A stretch of 64,000 bases of DNA from Agromyces laixinhei (GCF_006337065.1 NZ_CP040872.1:2666001-2730000), one strand, 5' to 3'. Counted from the stretch's first letter, positions 25,656 to 33,631 are shown. Numbers and translations: made by a program. The notes: generated by a model not told the origin, from the sequence alone.

Positions 25656-27908
25656 TCACGCGGCTCGGTCCGGCTCCGCCTCCGCAGCGCGCGCGAGGCG
25701 GCTCGGCCACCAGATGGCGCGACCGACGTCGTAGGCGAGGGCCGGAACCAGGAGCGTGCGCACGAGGAACGTGTCGAGCAGCACCCCGAATGCGACGATG
25801 AACGAGATCTGCGCCAGGAACAGGATCGGCAGCACCCCGAGCGCCGCGAAGGTCGCGGCGAGCACGAGCCCTGCAGAGGTGATCACGCCGCCGGTCAGCC
25901 GCAGCCCTCGGATGATCCCGGCTCGCGTGCCGAAGCGCAGCGACTCCTCACGCACCCGTGTCATCAGGAAGATGTTGTAGTCGACGCCGAGGGCCACGAG
26001 GAAGACGAACCCGAAGAGCGGCACCGACGGATCGGCACCGGGGAAGTGGAAGACATGCTCGAACACGAGAGCCGAGACGCCGAGCGCCGCAGTGAACGAG
26101 AGCACCACGCTGGCGATGAGGATGAGCGGCGCGACGATGGATCGCAGCAGCAGCATGAGGATCACGAGGATCGCGGCGAGCACGAGCGGAATCACGAGTG
26201 TGCGGTCGGCGATCGCCGCGGCGTTCGTGTCGAGGGCGACTGCCGTCGACCCGCCGACGAGCACCTCGGTGCCGACCTCGTCGAGGTTCGTGCGGAGCTG
26301 CTCGACGGTCGCCTCGGCTCCGAGCGAGTCCGACGGATCGGTGAGTGTGACCTGCAACAGCACGTCACCGTCGACCACCGTCGGGGCCGGGGCTGGCGTT
26401 CCGGGTGGTCCGAGGGCACGGATGCCCTCACCCGTCATCGGGGCGGTGCCTGCGGGTGAGTCCGCGCTCACCACGGCGACCGAGTCGACGCCGGCCGTGT
26501 CGAGTGCGACGTCGGCCATCTGCTGCATCTCGCCCTCCGGGCCGATGACGATCGCCGGAGTGCCCGACCCCGCCGGGAAGTGCTCGCCGAGGATCACCTG
26601 ACCGTCTCGGGCCTGCGACTCGCCGAGCACGAACTCGCTCGACGCGACCCCGTCGGCATCGAGTTGCGCGAGGCCGAGCGACATGGCGCCGAGCGCCAGC
26701 ACCGACACGACCCACACGGTACGGGGTCGCTGCGAGACCACCCGTCCGATGCCCGCCCAGATGCCGCGTCCCGGCAGGTCGGCCTCGTCCGGCGCCGAGG
26801 CGTCGATGACGCCTGCTGCGTGGCGGGCGTGCACCTCGGTTGCGTCGCCGGCGCGGCCGACCCGCCTCGGCCAGAATGCGGCGCGCCCCGCCCAGAGGAG
26901 CAGTGCGGGCAGCAGAGTGAGTGCGGCGAGCATGGCGAAGACGATGCCGATCGCGGCGACCGGCCCGAGCACCTTGTTGGAGGTGAGCTCACTCGCGAGC
27001 AGGATCAGGAGGCCGACGACGACCGTGCCACCCGAGGCGACGATGGGCTCCCACGAGCCCCTGAGCGCCGCCCAGGTCGCCTCCCACTTGCGCTCGTGGT
27101 GCACGAGCGCCTCTCGATAGCGGGAGATGTAGAGCAGTGCGTAGTCGGTGGCCGCCCCGATCACGAGGATGAAGAGGATTCCCTGCGTCTGCCCCGACAG
27201 CAGCAGGATGTCGGCGCGCGCGAGCGTCACGACCGTGAACACCGAGGCGCAGAGCGCGGTGAGACTCGTGAAGAGCACGATGAACGGCAGGAGCGGCGAG
27301 CGATAGACGACGATGAGGATGAGGAACACGGCGGCGAGCGCGACGGCGAGCAGCAGCCCGTCGATGCCGCTGAACGCTGCGGTGAGGTCGGCCGTGAACC
27401 CCGCAGGGCCGGTGACCGCGGCGGTCGTGCCGTCGAGGGTCTGTTCACCGAGTATCGTGCGCACCTCCGCGACGATCTCGGCCGGCTTCTCGCCGCCCTC
27501 GACCTGCTGGATCGGCAGGATCAACTGCACCGCTTGTCCGTCGTCGGACGGCAGCACGGGCGACGCGCCCTCGGCATCGACGCCGTCGATGTCGATCAGC
27601 TCCTGCCTGAGGTCGTCGATCGCCGCGAGCCGGCGATCATCGAGCTGCTCGTCGCTCGCGATCACGACGATCGCCGGAATCTCGTCGGAGTCGCGGAAGC
27701 CCTCCTGCAGCTCGTTGACCTCGGTGGCCTCTGCCGACGCGGGCAGGAACTGCGCCTGATCGTTCGTCGTGACGTCGCTCAGGGAACCGAACGCCGCGCC
27801 GCCCGCGCCGAACAACCCGAACCAGATCAGGATGAGGGCGGCGGGAATCGTGACGCGAAGCCAGCTCGGTATGCGCTGCTTCGCTGTTCGTTCGGAGTCG
27901 CCGATCAC
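25656..27908 (-). CDS. MMPL-family RND exporter
   Basis: A 750-residue polytopic protein with the duplicated RND plan: span 1 (ALILIWFGLFGAGGAAF), a large external loop to about residue 170, six spans, a second external loop (about 420-535) and five to six spans. DYALLYISRYREAL and DYNIFLMTRVREE are the paired Asp-Tyr transmembrane motifs that carry the proton path. Members export lipids or drugs; the cargo is unknown. Translation begins at GTG 27908, with TAACGT ending 7 bases upstream. The gene lies behind rsrA in the same direction, but has its own promoter with a 7-bp palindrome over the -35 region. Confidence 0.93.
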   Translation of the reverse strand: MIGDSERTAKQRIPSWLRVTIPAALILIWFGLFGAGGAAFGSLSDVTTNDQAQFLPASAEATEVNELQEGFRDSDEIPAIVVIASDEQLDDRRLAAIDDLRQELIDIDGVDAEGASPVLPSDDGQAVQLILPIQQVEGGEKPAEIVAEVRTILGEQTLDGTTAAVTGPAGFTADLTAAFSGIDGLLLAVALAAVFLILIVVYRSPLLPFIVLFTSLTALCASVFTVVTLARADILLLSGQTQGILFILVIGAATDYALLYISRYREALVHHERKWEATWAALRGSWEPIVASGGTVVVGLLILLASELTSNKVLGPVAAIGIVFAMLAALTLLPALLLWAGRAAFWPRRVGRAGDATEVHARHAAGVIDASAPDEADLPGRGIWAGIGRVVSQRPRTVWVVSVLALGAMSLGLAQLDADGVASSEFVLGESQARDGQVILGEHFPAGSGTPAIVIGPEGEMQQMADVALDTAGVDSVAVVSADSPAGTAPMTGEGIRALGPPGTPAPAPTVVDGDVLLQVTLTDPSDSLGAEATVEQLRTNLDEVGTEVLVGGSTAVALDTNAAAIADRTLVIPLVLAAILVILMLLLRSIVAPLILIASVVLSFTAALGVSALVFEHVFHFPGADPSVPLFGFVFLVALGVDYNIFLMTRVREESLRFGTRAGIIRGLRLTGGVITSAGLVLAATFAALGVLPILFLAQISFIVAFGVLLDTFLVRTLLVPALAYDVGRAIWWPSRLARAAEAEPDRAA

Positions 27909-27915
27909 GCCGTCG

Positions 27916-27921
27916 ACGTTA
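27916..27921 (-). promoter_or_regulatory. -10 hexamer (TAACGT) of the MMPL gene, leaderless type
   Basis: TAACGT ends 7 bases before the GTG at 27908, supporting the GTG start. Confidence 0.5.
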
Positions 27922-27935
27922 CGGCCAGACCGTCA

Positions 27936-27952
27936 TCGTCCGCATCGGACGA
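27936..27952. promoter_or_regulatory. Operator-like palindrome TCGTCCG-CAT-CGGACGA
   Basis: Seven-base perfect arms surround CAT. It covers the expected -35 region of the MMPL promoter. A terminator of the sigR-rsrA operon is the alternative. Confidence 0.4.
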
Positions 27953-27985
27953 ACGGTTGAGGGGCGCATGCGCTGCCCTCGCGCG

Positions 27986-28237
27986 TCAGGCGACGGTGTG
28001 CGTCGATTGGTACAGCCGGATCTGGGAGAGCACCTGTACCCGCAGCTGCTCGGGCGCGCTCTCACGGCACGCACGCTGAACGACCTCGGTGATCGCCACG
28101 CCGACGCGCAGTTCGGCCTGGCAGTCGGCACAGCCGGCGACGTGGTCGCGGATGTCCGAGGCATCCGGCCCGCGCAGCTCGTTGTGCAGGTACTCCTCGA
28201 GTTCGGCTCTCGCCTTGTCGCAGCCGCAGTCGCTCAC
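27986..28237 (-). CDS. rsrA: Mycothiol-system zinc anti-sigma factor
   Basis: An 83-residue ZAS-family anti-sigma factor. The zinc motif His-x3-Cys-x2-Cys is seen in DHVAGCADC, and Cys4 or Cys6 in MSDCGCDK supplies the N-terminal ligand. In the family, disulfide stress oxidises the cysteines, releases zinc and frees SigR. It overlaps sigR by four bases (28234-28237, ATGA), the usual order for this redox switch. The acidic N-terminal helix ([15 protein letters not shown]) binds the sigma factor. Confidence 0.94.
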   Translation of the reverse strand: MSDCGCDKARAELEEYLHNELRGPDASDIRDHVAGCADCQAELRVGVAITEVVQRACRESAPEQLRVQVLSQIRLYQSTHTVA

Positions 28238-28890
28238 TTCTGTCTCCTCGCGGGTTGGGATGCCTGTTCGGCCGCGGCGAATCCCTGCTCGCGGGCGTAC
28301 TCGGCGAGGGACTCGCGCAGCAGGCGCCTGCCACGGTGCAGGCGGCTCATCACGGTCCCGATGGGGGTGTTCATCATGTCGGCGATCTCCTGGTAGGAGA
28401 AGCCCTCGACGTCGGCGAAGTAGACGGCGAGCCGGAAGTCCTCCGGCAGCGCCTGCAGCGCGTCTTTCACGGCGCTGTCGGGCAAGTGGTCGATCGCCTC
28501 GACCTCGGCCGAACGGCTCGATCGTGCCGTCGTCGACTCGGCACCGCCGAGCTGCCAGTCCTCGAGGTCGTCGATCGTGCCCTGATAGGGCTCACGCTGC
28601 TTCTTGCGGTAGCTGTTGATGAAGGTGTTCGTGAGGATGCGGTACAACCACGCCTTCAGGTTCGTGCCCTGCGTGAACTGACCGAACGCCGCGAACGCCT
28701 TCACGAAGGTCTCCTGCACCAGGTCTTGGGCGTCGGCGGGATTCTTCGTCATGCGAAGGGCGGCCGCGTAGAGCTGGTCGATGAAGGGCAGTGCCTGTTC
28801 TTCGAACAGTTCGCCGAGTGGCCGCGCGGCTTCCTCGGCGTCGGAAGTGTCGGGGGCGTTCGGTGTCGCATCGGTCTGATCGGCAGTCAT
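28234..28890 (-). CDS. sigR: RNA polymerase sigma factor of the SigR/SigH (disulfide stress) type
   Basis: A 218-residue group-4 sigma factor. Region 2 spans about residues 35-105 with [17 protein letters not shown] and the -10-reading helix [17 protein letters not shown]; region 4 is at about 160-205 ([28 protein letters not shown]). The Ala/Pro-rich linker and the adjacent rsrA mark the SigR/SigH thiol-stress system that controls thioredoxin and mycothiol genes. The first 30 residues are acidic and variable. TAAGAT ends 8 bases before the chosen ATG. The gene is divergent from aroA. Confidence 0.95.
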   Translation of the reverse strand: MTADQTDATPNAPDTSDAEEAARPLGELFEEQALPFIDQLYAAALRMTKNPADAQDLVQETFVKAFAAFGQFTQGTNLKAWLYRILTNTFINSYRKKQREPYQGTIDDLEDWQLGGAESTTARSSRSAEVEAIDHLPDSAVKDALQALPEDFRLAVYFADVEGFSYQEIADMMNTPIGTVMSRLHRGRRLLRESLAEYAREQGFAAAEQASQPARRQK

Positions 28891-28898
28891 CACCGGCC

Positions 28899-28904
28899 AT
28901 CTTA
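28899..28904 (-). promoter_or_regulatory. -10 hexamer (TAAGAT) of sigR-rsrA, near-leaderless
   Basis: TAAGAT ends 8 bases before the ATG at 28890. Confidence 0.45.
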
Positions 28905-28945
28905 GATCGTCGACCCCTGAGACTGCGGGGCGTTCGAGCACTCCG

Positions 28946-28969
28946 AACGACATGCGCAACACCGACTCC
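28946..28969 (-). promoter_or_regulatory. Possible SigR-type autoregulatory promoter (GGAGT-16-GTT)
   Basis: On the minus strand GGAGT and GTT lie 16 bases apart, about 60 bases before sigR. The known SigR/SigH consensus is GGAAT with a similar spacer, so one base differs. Autoregulation is common for the family but not shown here. Confidence 0.3.
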
Positions 28970-28987
28970 TTCCGCGTCGCCTGACGC

Positions 28988-28993
28988 TACTGT
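28988..28993 (+). promoter_or_regulatory. -10 hexamer (TACTGT) of aroA
   Basis: TACTGT ends 9 bases before the aroA ATG, giving a leader of zero to three bases. No Shine-Dalgarno is present. Confidence 0.4.
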
Positions 28994-29002
28994 TGATAAC
29001 CG

Positions 29003-30367
29003 ATGCAGATTTCGAAGTATTCCGCGCCCGAGTTCGATCCGTACGGCGATGCCAGGCAGACCGAGACGGATGACGGGTGGCGCGCGCCGGTCGCCGCGGC
29101 GCCGCTCTCCGCGGTGCTTGCCATCCCCGGGTCGAAGTCGCTCACCAATCGCGAGCTCGTGCTCGCGGCGCTGGCCGACGGCCCGTCCACACTGCATGCG
29201 CCGCTCTGGTCTCGAGACAGCGAATTGATGATCGAGGGCCTGCGCGCCCTCGGCACCCGGTTCGAGCGAGTGCCCGGCCACGGCGGATTCGGCGACGATC
29301 TCCGGGTGACACCCGCAGATGAGCTGCTCGGCTCCACGACGATCGACTGCGGTCTCGCGGGCACCGTGATGCGCTTCCTTCCGCCGGTCGCCGCGCTCGC
29401 TCTCGGCCCCACGATGTTCGACGGCGACGAGCATGCCCGGCAGCGCCCGATGTCCGGGGTGATCCAGGGCCTGCAGGCGCTCGGTGTCGACCTCGACGAC
29501 GACCGTCGCGGTACCCTTCCGTTCACCGTGCACGGCACCGGTGCAGTCGGCGGTGGCGAGCTCGTGATCGACGCCTCGGCCTCGAGCCAGTTCGTCTCGG
29601 CACTGTTGTTGTCCGCTCCGCGATTCGAACGCGGCCTCGACCTCCGCCACGCGGGCGAACGGGTGCCGAGCATGCCCCACATCGAGATGACCGTCGAGAA
29701 CCTCCGGGCACGCGGTGTCGAGGTCGAGAGTCCGGAGCCCGGGCGCTGGATCGTCGCGCCTGGCCCCATTCGCGCGATCGACGTCGACATCGAGCCCGAT
29801 CTCTCCAACGCCGCGCCGTTCCTCGTCGCAGCGCTCGTCGCGGGCGGCTCCGTCACCATCACCGGGTGGCCGGCGGAGACCACGCAGGTCGGCGCGCAGC
29901 TCGCAAAGATCCTGCCGCTCTTCGGCGCTCGGGTCGAGGTCGAAGGCGGCCGGCTCACCGTGCACGCCCCCGAGGGCCGTGACGGCCGCGGCATCCGCGG
30001 TGTCGATCTCGACCTTTCAGAGGCCGGTGAACTCGCGCCGAATCTCGTGGCGCTCGCGGCGCTCGCCGACGAGCCGTCCACGATCACCGGCATCGGCCAC
30101 ATTCGCCACCACGAGACCGACCGCCTCGCCGCGCTCACCGCCGAGATCAACGGCCTCGGCGGCACGGTCACCGAACTCGACGACGGGCTGCGCATCGAGC
30201 CCGCGCCGCTCCACGGCGGACCGTGGCGCGCCTACGCCGACCACCGCATGGCCACGAGCGGCGCGATCATCGGTCTCGCGGTGCCCGACGTCATCGTCGA
30301 CGACATCGCCACGACGGGCAAGACCCTCCCCCAGTTCACCGGCCTCTGGGAGCAGATGCTGGCATGA
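29003..30367 (+). CDS. aroA: 3-phosphoshikimate 1-carboxyvinyltransferase (EPSP synthase)
   Basis: A 454-residue shikimate-pathway enzyme that joins phosphoenolpyruvate to shikimate 3-phosphate. Visible sites are IPGSKSLTNRELVLAAL (substrate lysine and arginine), CGLAGTVMRFLPPVAAL, where actinobacterial enzymes have Leu-Ala in place of Asn-Ala, SSQFVSALLLSAPRF, HIRHHETDRLAAL and the C-terminal DHRMATSGAIIGL. A roughly 25-residue N-terminal extension precedes the first strand. Its TGA overlaps the first of two near-identical ATG regions that lead into rsgA, so the two genes form an operon. The order sigR, aroA, rsgA is common in actinobacteria. Confidence 0.96.
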   Translation: MQISKYSAPEFDPYGDARQTETDDGWRAPVAAAPLSAVLAIPGSKSLTNRELVLAALADGPSTLHAPLWSRDSELMIEGLRALGTRFERVPGHGGFGDDLRVTPADELLGSTTIDCGLAGTVMRFLPPVAALALGPTMFDGDEHARQRPMSGVIQGLQALGVDLDDDRRGTLPFTVHGTGAVGGGELVIDASASSQFVSALLLSAPRFERGLDLRHAGERVPSMPHIEMTVENLRARGVEVESPEPGRWIVAPGPIRAIDVDIEPDLSNAAPFLVAALVAGGSVTITGWPAETTQVGAQLAKILPLFGARVEVEGGRLTVHAPEGRDGRGIRGVDLDLSEAGELAPNLVALAALADEPSTITGIGHIRHHETDRLAALTAEINGLGGTVTELDDGLRIEPAPLHGGPWRAYADHRMATSGAIIGLAVPDVIVDDIATTGKTLPQFTGLWEQMLA

Positions 30368-30387
30368 CGTGGTGGAGCGCCGCATGA
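30364..30387 (+). other. Seven-codon mini-ORF (MTWWSAA) bridging aroA and rsgA
   Basis: ATG at 30364 overlaps the aroA TGA as ATGA, and the mini-ORF stop at 30385-30387 overlaps the rsgA ATG as ATGA. The mini-ORF comes from the first copy of a 16-base duplication, so ribosomes could step from aroA through it into rsgA. Confidence 0.5.
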
Positions 30388-30399
30388 CCTGGTGGAGCG
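30364..30399. repeat. Near-perfect 16-base duplication of the rsgA start
   Basis: Bases 30364-30379 and 30384-30399 agree at 15 of 16 positions (ATGACSTGGTGGAGCG, where S is G then C). The period is 20, so the two copies are in different frames. Confidence 0.9.
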
Positions 30400-31442
30400 A
30401 CGACGTCGAAGACGACGAGCCCGAGTTCGACGAGTCCGATGTGCGCGTGCGACCGAGCCGCCGCGGCAGCCGCCCTCGAACCAAGCAGCGCCCCGAGCAC
30501 GCCGACGCCGTCGTCGGCATGGTGATCGGCGTCGACCGCGGCCGCTACAGCGTGCTGCTCGACGAGAACGGACCCCACGAGCGCGTCATCTCGGCGGCGC
30601 GAGCGAGTGAGTTGCGCCGCAAGTCGGTCGTCACGGGCGATCGCGTCGACCTCGTCGGCGACACCACTGGCGACCCCGGCACCCTCTCGCGCATCGTGCG
30701 GATCGGTGAGCGCACGACGCTGCTGCGCCGCAGCGCCGACGACACCGACGAGGTCGAACGCGTCATCGTCGCCAATGCCGACCAGATGCTCATCGTCGTC
30801 GCCGCTGCCAATCCCGAACCGCGCCTGCGCCTGCTCGACCGCTACCTCGTCGCGGCGTTCGACGCCGGCATCAAGCCGCTGCTCGTCATCACGAAGACCG
30901 ATCTCGCCGACCCCGCCGAGTTCCTGCGCAACTTCGCCGGCCTCGAGCTGCCGGTGTTCCTGAGCGGTGAAGGGCAGATGCCGCTGGGCGAGATCGCACA
31001 GGCACTCGTCGGCCACCGCACCGTCTTCGTCGGTCACTCCGGCGTCGGCAAGTCGACCCTCGTGAACGCGCTCGTGCCGAGCGCCGGGCGGGCGACGGGG
31101 CACGTCAACCTCGTGACCGGCCGGGGTCGCCACACCTCGTCGTCGACGGTGTGGCTGCGCTTCGCTCCAGAGACCGAGACGGCAAGCGGCTGGGTCATCG
31201 ACACCCCCGGCGTGCGGTCGTTCGGCCTCGGCCACATCGATCGTGCGAACATCCTGCGGGCCTTCACCGATCTCGATCGCGTCGCCGAACGCTGCCCCCG
31301 CGGGTGCACGCACCTGCCCGACGCCCCCGACTGCGCGATCGTCGAAGCCGTCGAGGCCGGTGAACTCGGCGAGACCGGCCCTGCCAGGCTCGAGTCTCTG
31401 CAGCGCCTCCTCACGACCTTCGCCGGCACCACCACCCCCTGA
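30384..31442 (+). CDS. rsgA: Ribosome small subunit-dependent GTPase A
   Basis: A 352-residue circularly permuted GTPase that checks late 30S subunit assembly. An OB-fold covers about residues 35-110. The permuted order is clear: G4 (VITKTD) comes before G1 (FVGHSGVGKSTLVNAL) and G3 (IDTPGVRSFGL). The zinc knuckle is CPRGCTHLPDAPDCAI. The acidic N-terminal 30 residues (MTWWSDDVEDDEPEF) are a lineage feature. GGTGGAGC upstream may act as a ribosome site. An alternative start further upstream in the same frame (GTG near 30369) would lie inside the duplication and is less likely. Confidence 0.96.
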   Translation: MTWWSDDVEDDEPEFDESDVRVRPSRRGSRPRTKQRPEHADAVVGMVIGVDRGRYSVLLDENGPHERVISAARASELRRKSVVTGDRVDLVGDTTGDPGTLSRIVRIGERTTLLRRSADDTDEVERVIVANADQMLIVVAAANPEPRLRLLDRYLVAAFDAGIKPLLVITKTDLADPAEFLRNFAGLELPVFLSGEGQMPLGEIAQALVGHRTVFVGHSGVGKSTLVNALVPSAGRATGHVNLVTGRGRHTSSSTVWLRFAPETETASGWVIDTPGVRSFGLGHIDRANILRAFTDLDRVAERCPRGCTHLPDAPDCAIVEAVEAGELGETGPARLESLQRLLTTFAGTTTP

Positions 31443-31460
31443 CCCTCCCTCCCCTCCACT

Positions 31461-31547
31461 TTTCTCAGGAACGCCACCCGCAAACACACCACTTCTCAGG
31501 AGAATCGACCGAAATTTGCCCTCTCGGCCCGAGAAACTCCTGAGAAG
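31461..31547. repeat. Three copies of TTCTCAGGA, two direct and one inverted
   Basis: TTCTCAGGA occurs at 31462-31470 and 31493-31501; CTTCTCAGGAG (31492-31502) is repeated inverted as CTCCTGAGAAG (31537-31547) across 34 bases, which contain a further small palindrome TCTCGG-C-CCGAGA. The region may terminate rsgA or regulate bcp. Confidence 0.7.
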
Positions 31548-31568
31548 GGAATCCACGGTCGAGGTGCC

Positions 31569-31574
31569 TACCAT
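31569..31574 (+). promoter_or_regulatory. -10 hexamer (TACCAT) of bcp, leaderless type
   Basis: TACCAT ends 5 bases before the ATG at 31580. Confidence 0.4.
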
Positions 31575-31579
31575 GGGGT

Positions 31580-32056
31580 ATGACCGACGCACGACTCGCC
31601 CCCGGCGACCCCGCACCTGATTTCACCCTGCGCGACCAGAACGGCGACCCGGTCACGCTCTCGGCCCTGCGCGGTACGAAGGTGGTGCTCTACTTCTATC
31701 CCGAGGCGATGACGCCGGGCTGCACGACCGAGGCGTGCGACTTCCGCGACAACCTGAACTCGTTCGCAAGCGCCGGCATCCGCGTGCTCGGCGTCTCGAA
31801 GGACGACGTCGCGAAGCTCTCCGCCTTCGCCGAGCGCGACCGGCTCACGTACTCGCTGCTCTCCGACACCGACCTCGCCGTGCAGCAGGCGTACGGCGTG
31901 TGGGGCGAGAAGTCGCTCTACGGAAAGATCGTCGTCGGGTCGATCAGGTCGACGTTCGTGATCGACGAGTCAGGGCTCGTCGAGCGCGCCTTCTACAACG
32001 TGAAGGCCACCGGCCACGTGGCGCGACTGCGACGAGAGCTCGGCCTCGAGAGCTGA
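31580..32056 (+). CDS. bcp: Thioredoxin-dependent thiol peroxidase (Bcp/PrxQ peroxiredoxin)
   Basis: A 158-residue peroxiredoxin that reduces hydroperoxides. The peroxidatic Cys is in YFYPEAMTPGCTTEACDFRD, with the resolving Cys five residues later, the atypical two-Cys arrangement of PrxQ. APDFTLRDQNGDPVTLSALRGTKVVLYF is the thioredoxin-fold opening. GEKSLYGKIVVGSIRSTFVID matches Bcp proteins. It stands alone behind the TTCTCAGGA repeat region, with the sigR system 3 kb away; a SigR-type promoter is not apparent. Confidence 0.95.
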   Translation: MTDARLAPGDPAPDFTLRDQNGDPVTLSALRGTKVVLYFYPEAMTPGCTTEACDFRDNLNSFASAGIRVLGVSKDDVAKLSAFAERDRLTYSLLSDTDLAVQQAYGVWGEKSLYGKIVVGSIRSTFVIDESGLVERAFYNVKATGHVARLRRELGLES

Positions 32057-32083
32057 GTCGAGTGCGGCGGCCGGCCGCACCTG

Positions 32084-32551
32084 TCAGGCGGCGCCCTCAT
32101 CCTCGGTGCGCGCGTAGGCGAGCCGGACGGGCCTCCAGAGCAGCAGGCCGATCACCGTGATCGCCGGCACCAGCAGCACCCAGCCGACATCCGGGCGGGC
32201 GAACAGGCCCTGGAACGCGCCGACGGCGACGGACAACTGCAGGATCTGCCAGACGATGGCCGCGGCACGCGACCACGGTGCTCGTCGCAGGGATCCGAAC
32301 GCCACCGCGACGACCCAGGCCGCGCCGAGCACGACGAGCACGAGCAGGGCGATCGCCGTCGCGAACGACGACGGGGCCAGCACGAAGAGGTCGGCGAGGA
32401 GCCAGATCACGAGGGCGACCATCGCTGCGGCCTCCAGGAAGAGCAGCAGGCTCACCACGACGAGCGCTGCACCGGCACCCGGTTCACGGCCGGAAACGCC
32501 GGGCTCCGGCGCATCTCTGGCATCGAGGGGGGCGTCGTCACGCCGATTCAC
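32084..32551 (-). CDS. Putative four-span membrane protein, function unknown
   Basis: A 155-residue protein with a charged 25-residue N-terminus (MNRRDDAPLDARDAPEPG) and four hydrophobic spans near 28-52, 60-84, 93-112 and 118-138. I recognise no domain. Translation seems to start at GTG 32551. The upstream region is shared divergently with whiB1. It ends 28 bases from bcp, to which it is convergent. Confidence 0.75.
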   Translation of the reverse strand: MNRRDDAPLDARDAPEPGVSGREPGAGAALVVVSLLLFLEAAAMVALVIWLLADLFVLAPSSFATAIALLVLVVLGAAWVVAVAFGSLRRAPWSRAAAIVWQILQLSVAVGAFQGLFARPDVGWVLLVPAITVIGLLLWRPVRLAYARTEDEGAA

Positions 32552-32620
32552 AGGGTTGTCCCATACAAGGCTATTGATTCGAACTCTCCGCTATGCGACC
32601 ATTTATGAGGCCGAATTGAT

Positions 32621-32638
32621 GCTCACAGGGACGTGAGC
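32621..32638. promoter_or_regulatory. Inverted repeat GCTCAC-N6-GTGAGC upstream of whiB1
   Basis: Six-base perfect arms with a 6-base spacer, about 120 bases before the whiB1 ATG. The geometry, but not the orientation of the half sites, resembles Crp/Fnr operators. Confidence 0.45.
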
Positions 32639-32639
32639 C

Positions 32640-32654
32640 GATCAGTCACTGATC
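32640..32654. promoter_or_regulatory. Inverted repeat GATCAG-TCA-CTGATC upstream of whiB1
   Basis: Six-base perfect arms around TCA, two bases after the preceding inverted repeat and next to a possible -10 (TACTTC at 32656-32661). Confidence 0.45.
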
Positions 32655-32754
32655 CTACTTCCCGAGATTCGGCTTTCCCCCTGCAGCAGCCGGATTCCGG
32701 CAATCGCAATCGTGCGTGTCTGCAATCGAAGTACACCCCGCAAGGAGCATCTCT

Positions 32755-33003
32755 ATGGATTGGCGCGACAAGGCCGCCTGCCTCACCGCAGACCCGGAAC
32801 TCTTCTTCCCGGTCGGCAACACCGGCCCCGCCGTCGACCAGATCGAGAAGGCCAAGACCGTCTGCGGTCGCTGCACCGTCACCGAGATCTGCCTGCAGTA
32901 CGCCCTCGAGAGCGGGCAGGATTCGGGCGTCTGGGGCGGCCTCAGCGAAGACGAGCGCCGCGCCCTGAAGCGCCGCGCCGCCCGCGCCCGCCGCGCTTCC
33001 TAG
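32755..33003 (+). CDS. whiB1: WhiB-family iron-sulfur transcriptional regulator, WhiB1 type
   Basis: An 82-residue regulator. The four cluster ligands are Cys9, Cys37, Cys40 and Cys46, the exact positions in mycobacterial WhiB1, followed by the GVWGG turn and the basic C-terminal helix (ERRALKRRAARARRAS) for DNA binding. WhiB1 binds a 4Fe-4S cluster, responds to nitric oxide and contacts the primary sigma factor. The start is set by the ribosome site AAGGAG 8 bases upstream. The long upstream region carries two inverted repeats. The stop codon shares the CTAG tetramer with that of rdgB. Confidence 0.95.
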   Translation: MDWRDKAACLTADPELFFPVGNTGPAVDQIEKAKTVCGRCTVTEICLQYALESGQDSGVWGGLSEDERRALKRRAARARRAS

Positions 33004-33626
33004 CCGGAGGCGGCCTCGCTCGCGGCAACGACTCGTTCGAGCTCCGGAATGAGCGCCGCGAACGCCCGCGCCCGGTGACTGTGCATGTTCTTGACCTCGG
33101 GCGCGAGCTCGGCCGACGAGACCTCGAAGCCATCGGGCACGAAGATCGGATCGTACCCGAACCCGTGCACCCCCGATTCAGCAAGGGCGATGCGCCCGGG
33201 CCACAGCCCGACGGCCGCATACTCGTGCGGACCACCGGCCGCCTCGGGCACCACGAGCGCGATGGCGCAGTGGAAATGCCCGGTGCGATTCGGGTCGCGG
33301 ATGTCGCTGAGCTGTGCCAGGAGCAGGTCGAGGTTCGCCTTCGCGCCCATGCCCGGCCCTGCCCAGCGCGCCGAGAAGATGCCAGGCGAACCGCCCATGA
33401 CGTCGACCGCGATGCCGGAGTCGTCTGCGAGGGCGATGCGGCCGGTGTGTGCGGCCGCGGCGCGCGCCTTGATGAACGCGTTCGCCTCGAACGAGGTGCC
33501 GTCTTCGACGGGCTCTGGCCCGTCGTAGGCGAGCACCGTGACGCCAGGCATCCGCTCGCCCAGGATCTTCTGGAACTCGTCGACCTTGTGCTGGTTGTGG
33601 GTCGCGAGCACGATCTCGAGGCTCAT
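33000..33626 (-). CDS. rdgB: XTP/dITP pyrophosphatase (RdgB/HAM1)
   Basis: A 208-residue house-cleaning enzyme that hydrolyses non-canonical purine triphosphates such as dITP and XTP to monophosphates. Hallmarks are IVLATHNQHKVDEF at the N-terminus, SFEANAFIKARAAA, ALADDSGIAVDVMGGSPGIFSARWAG and GFGYDPIFVPDG. It is the third gene of murI-rph-rdgB. GTG at 33635 overlaps the rph stop, but the ATG at 33626 is preferred because GGGGGAG lies 8 bases before it. The gene converges on whiB1. Confidence 0.95.
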   Translation of the reverse strand: MSLEIVLATHNQHKVDEFQKILGERMPGVTVLAYDGPEPVEDGTSFEANAFIKARAAAAHTGRIALADDSGIAVDVMGGSPGIFSARWAGPGMGAKANLDLLLAQLSDIRDPNRTGHFHCAIALVVPEAAGGPHEYAAVGLWPGRIALAESGVHGFGYDPIFVPDGFEVSSAELAPEVKNMHSHRARAFAALIPELERVVAASEAASG

Positions 33627-33631
33627 CGGCG

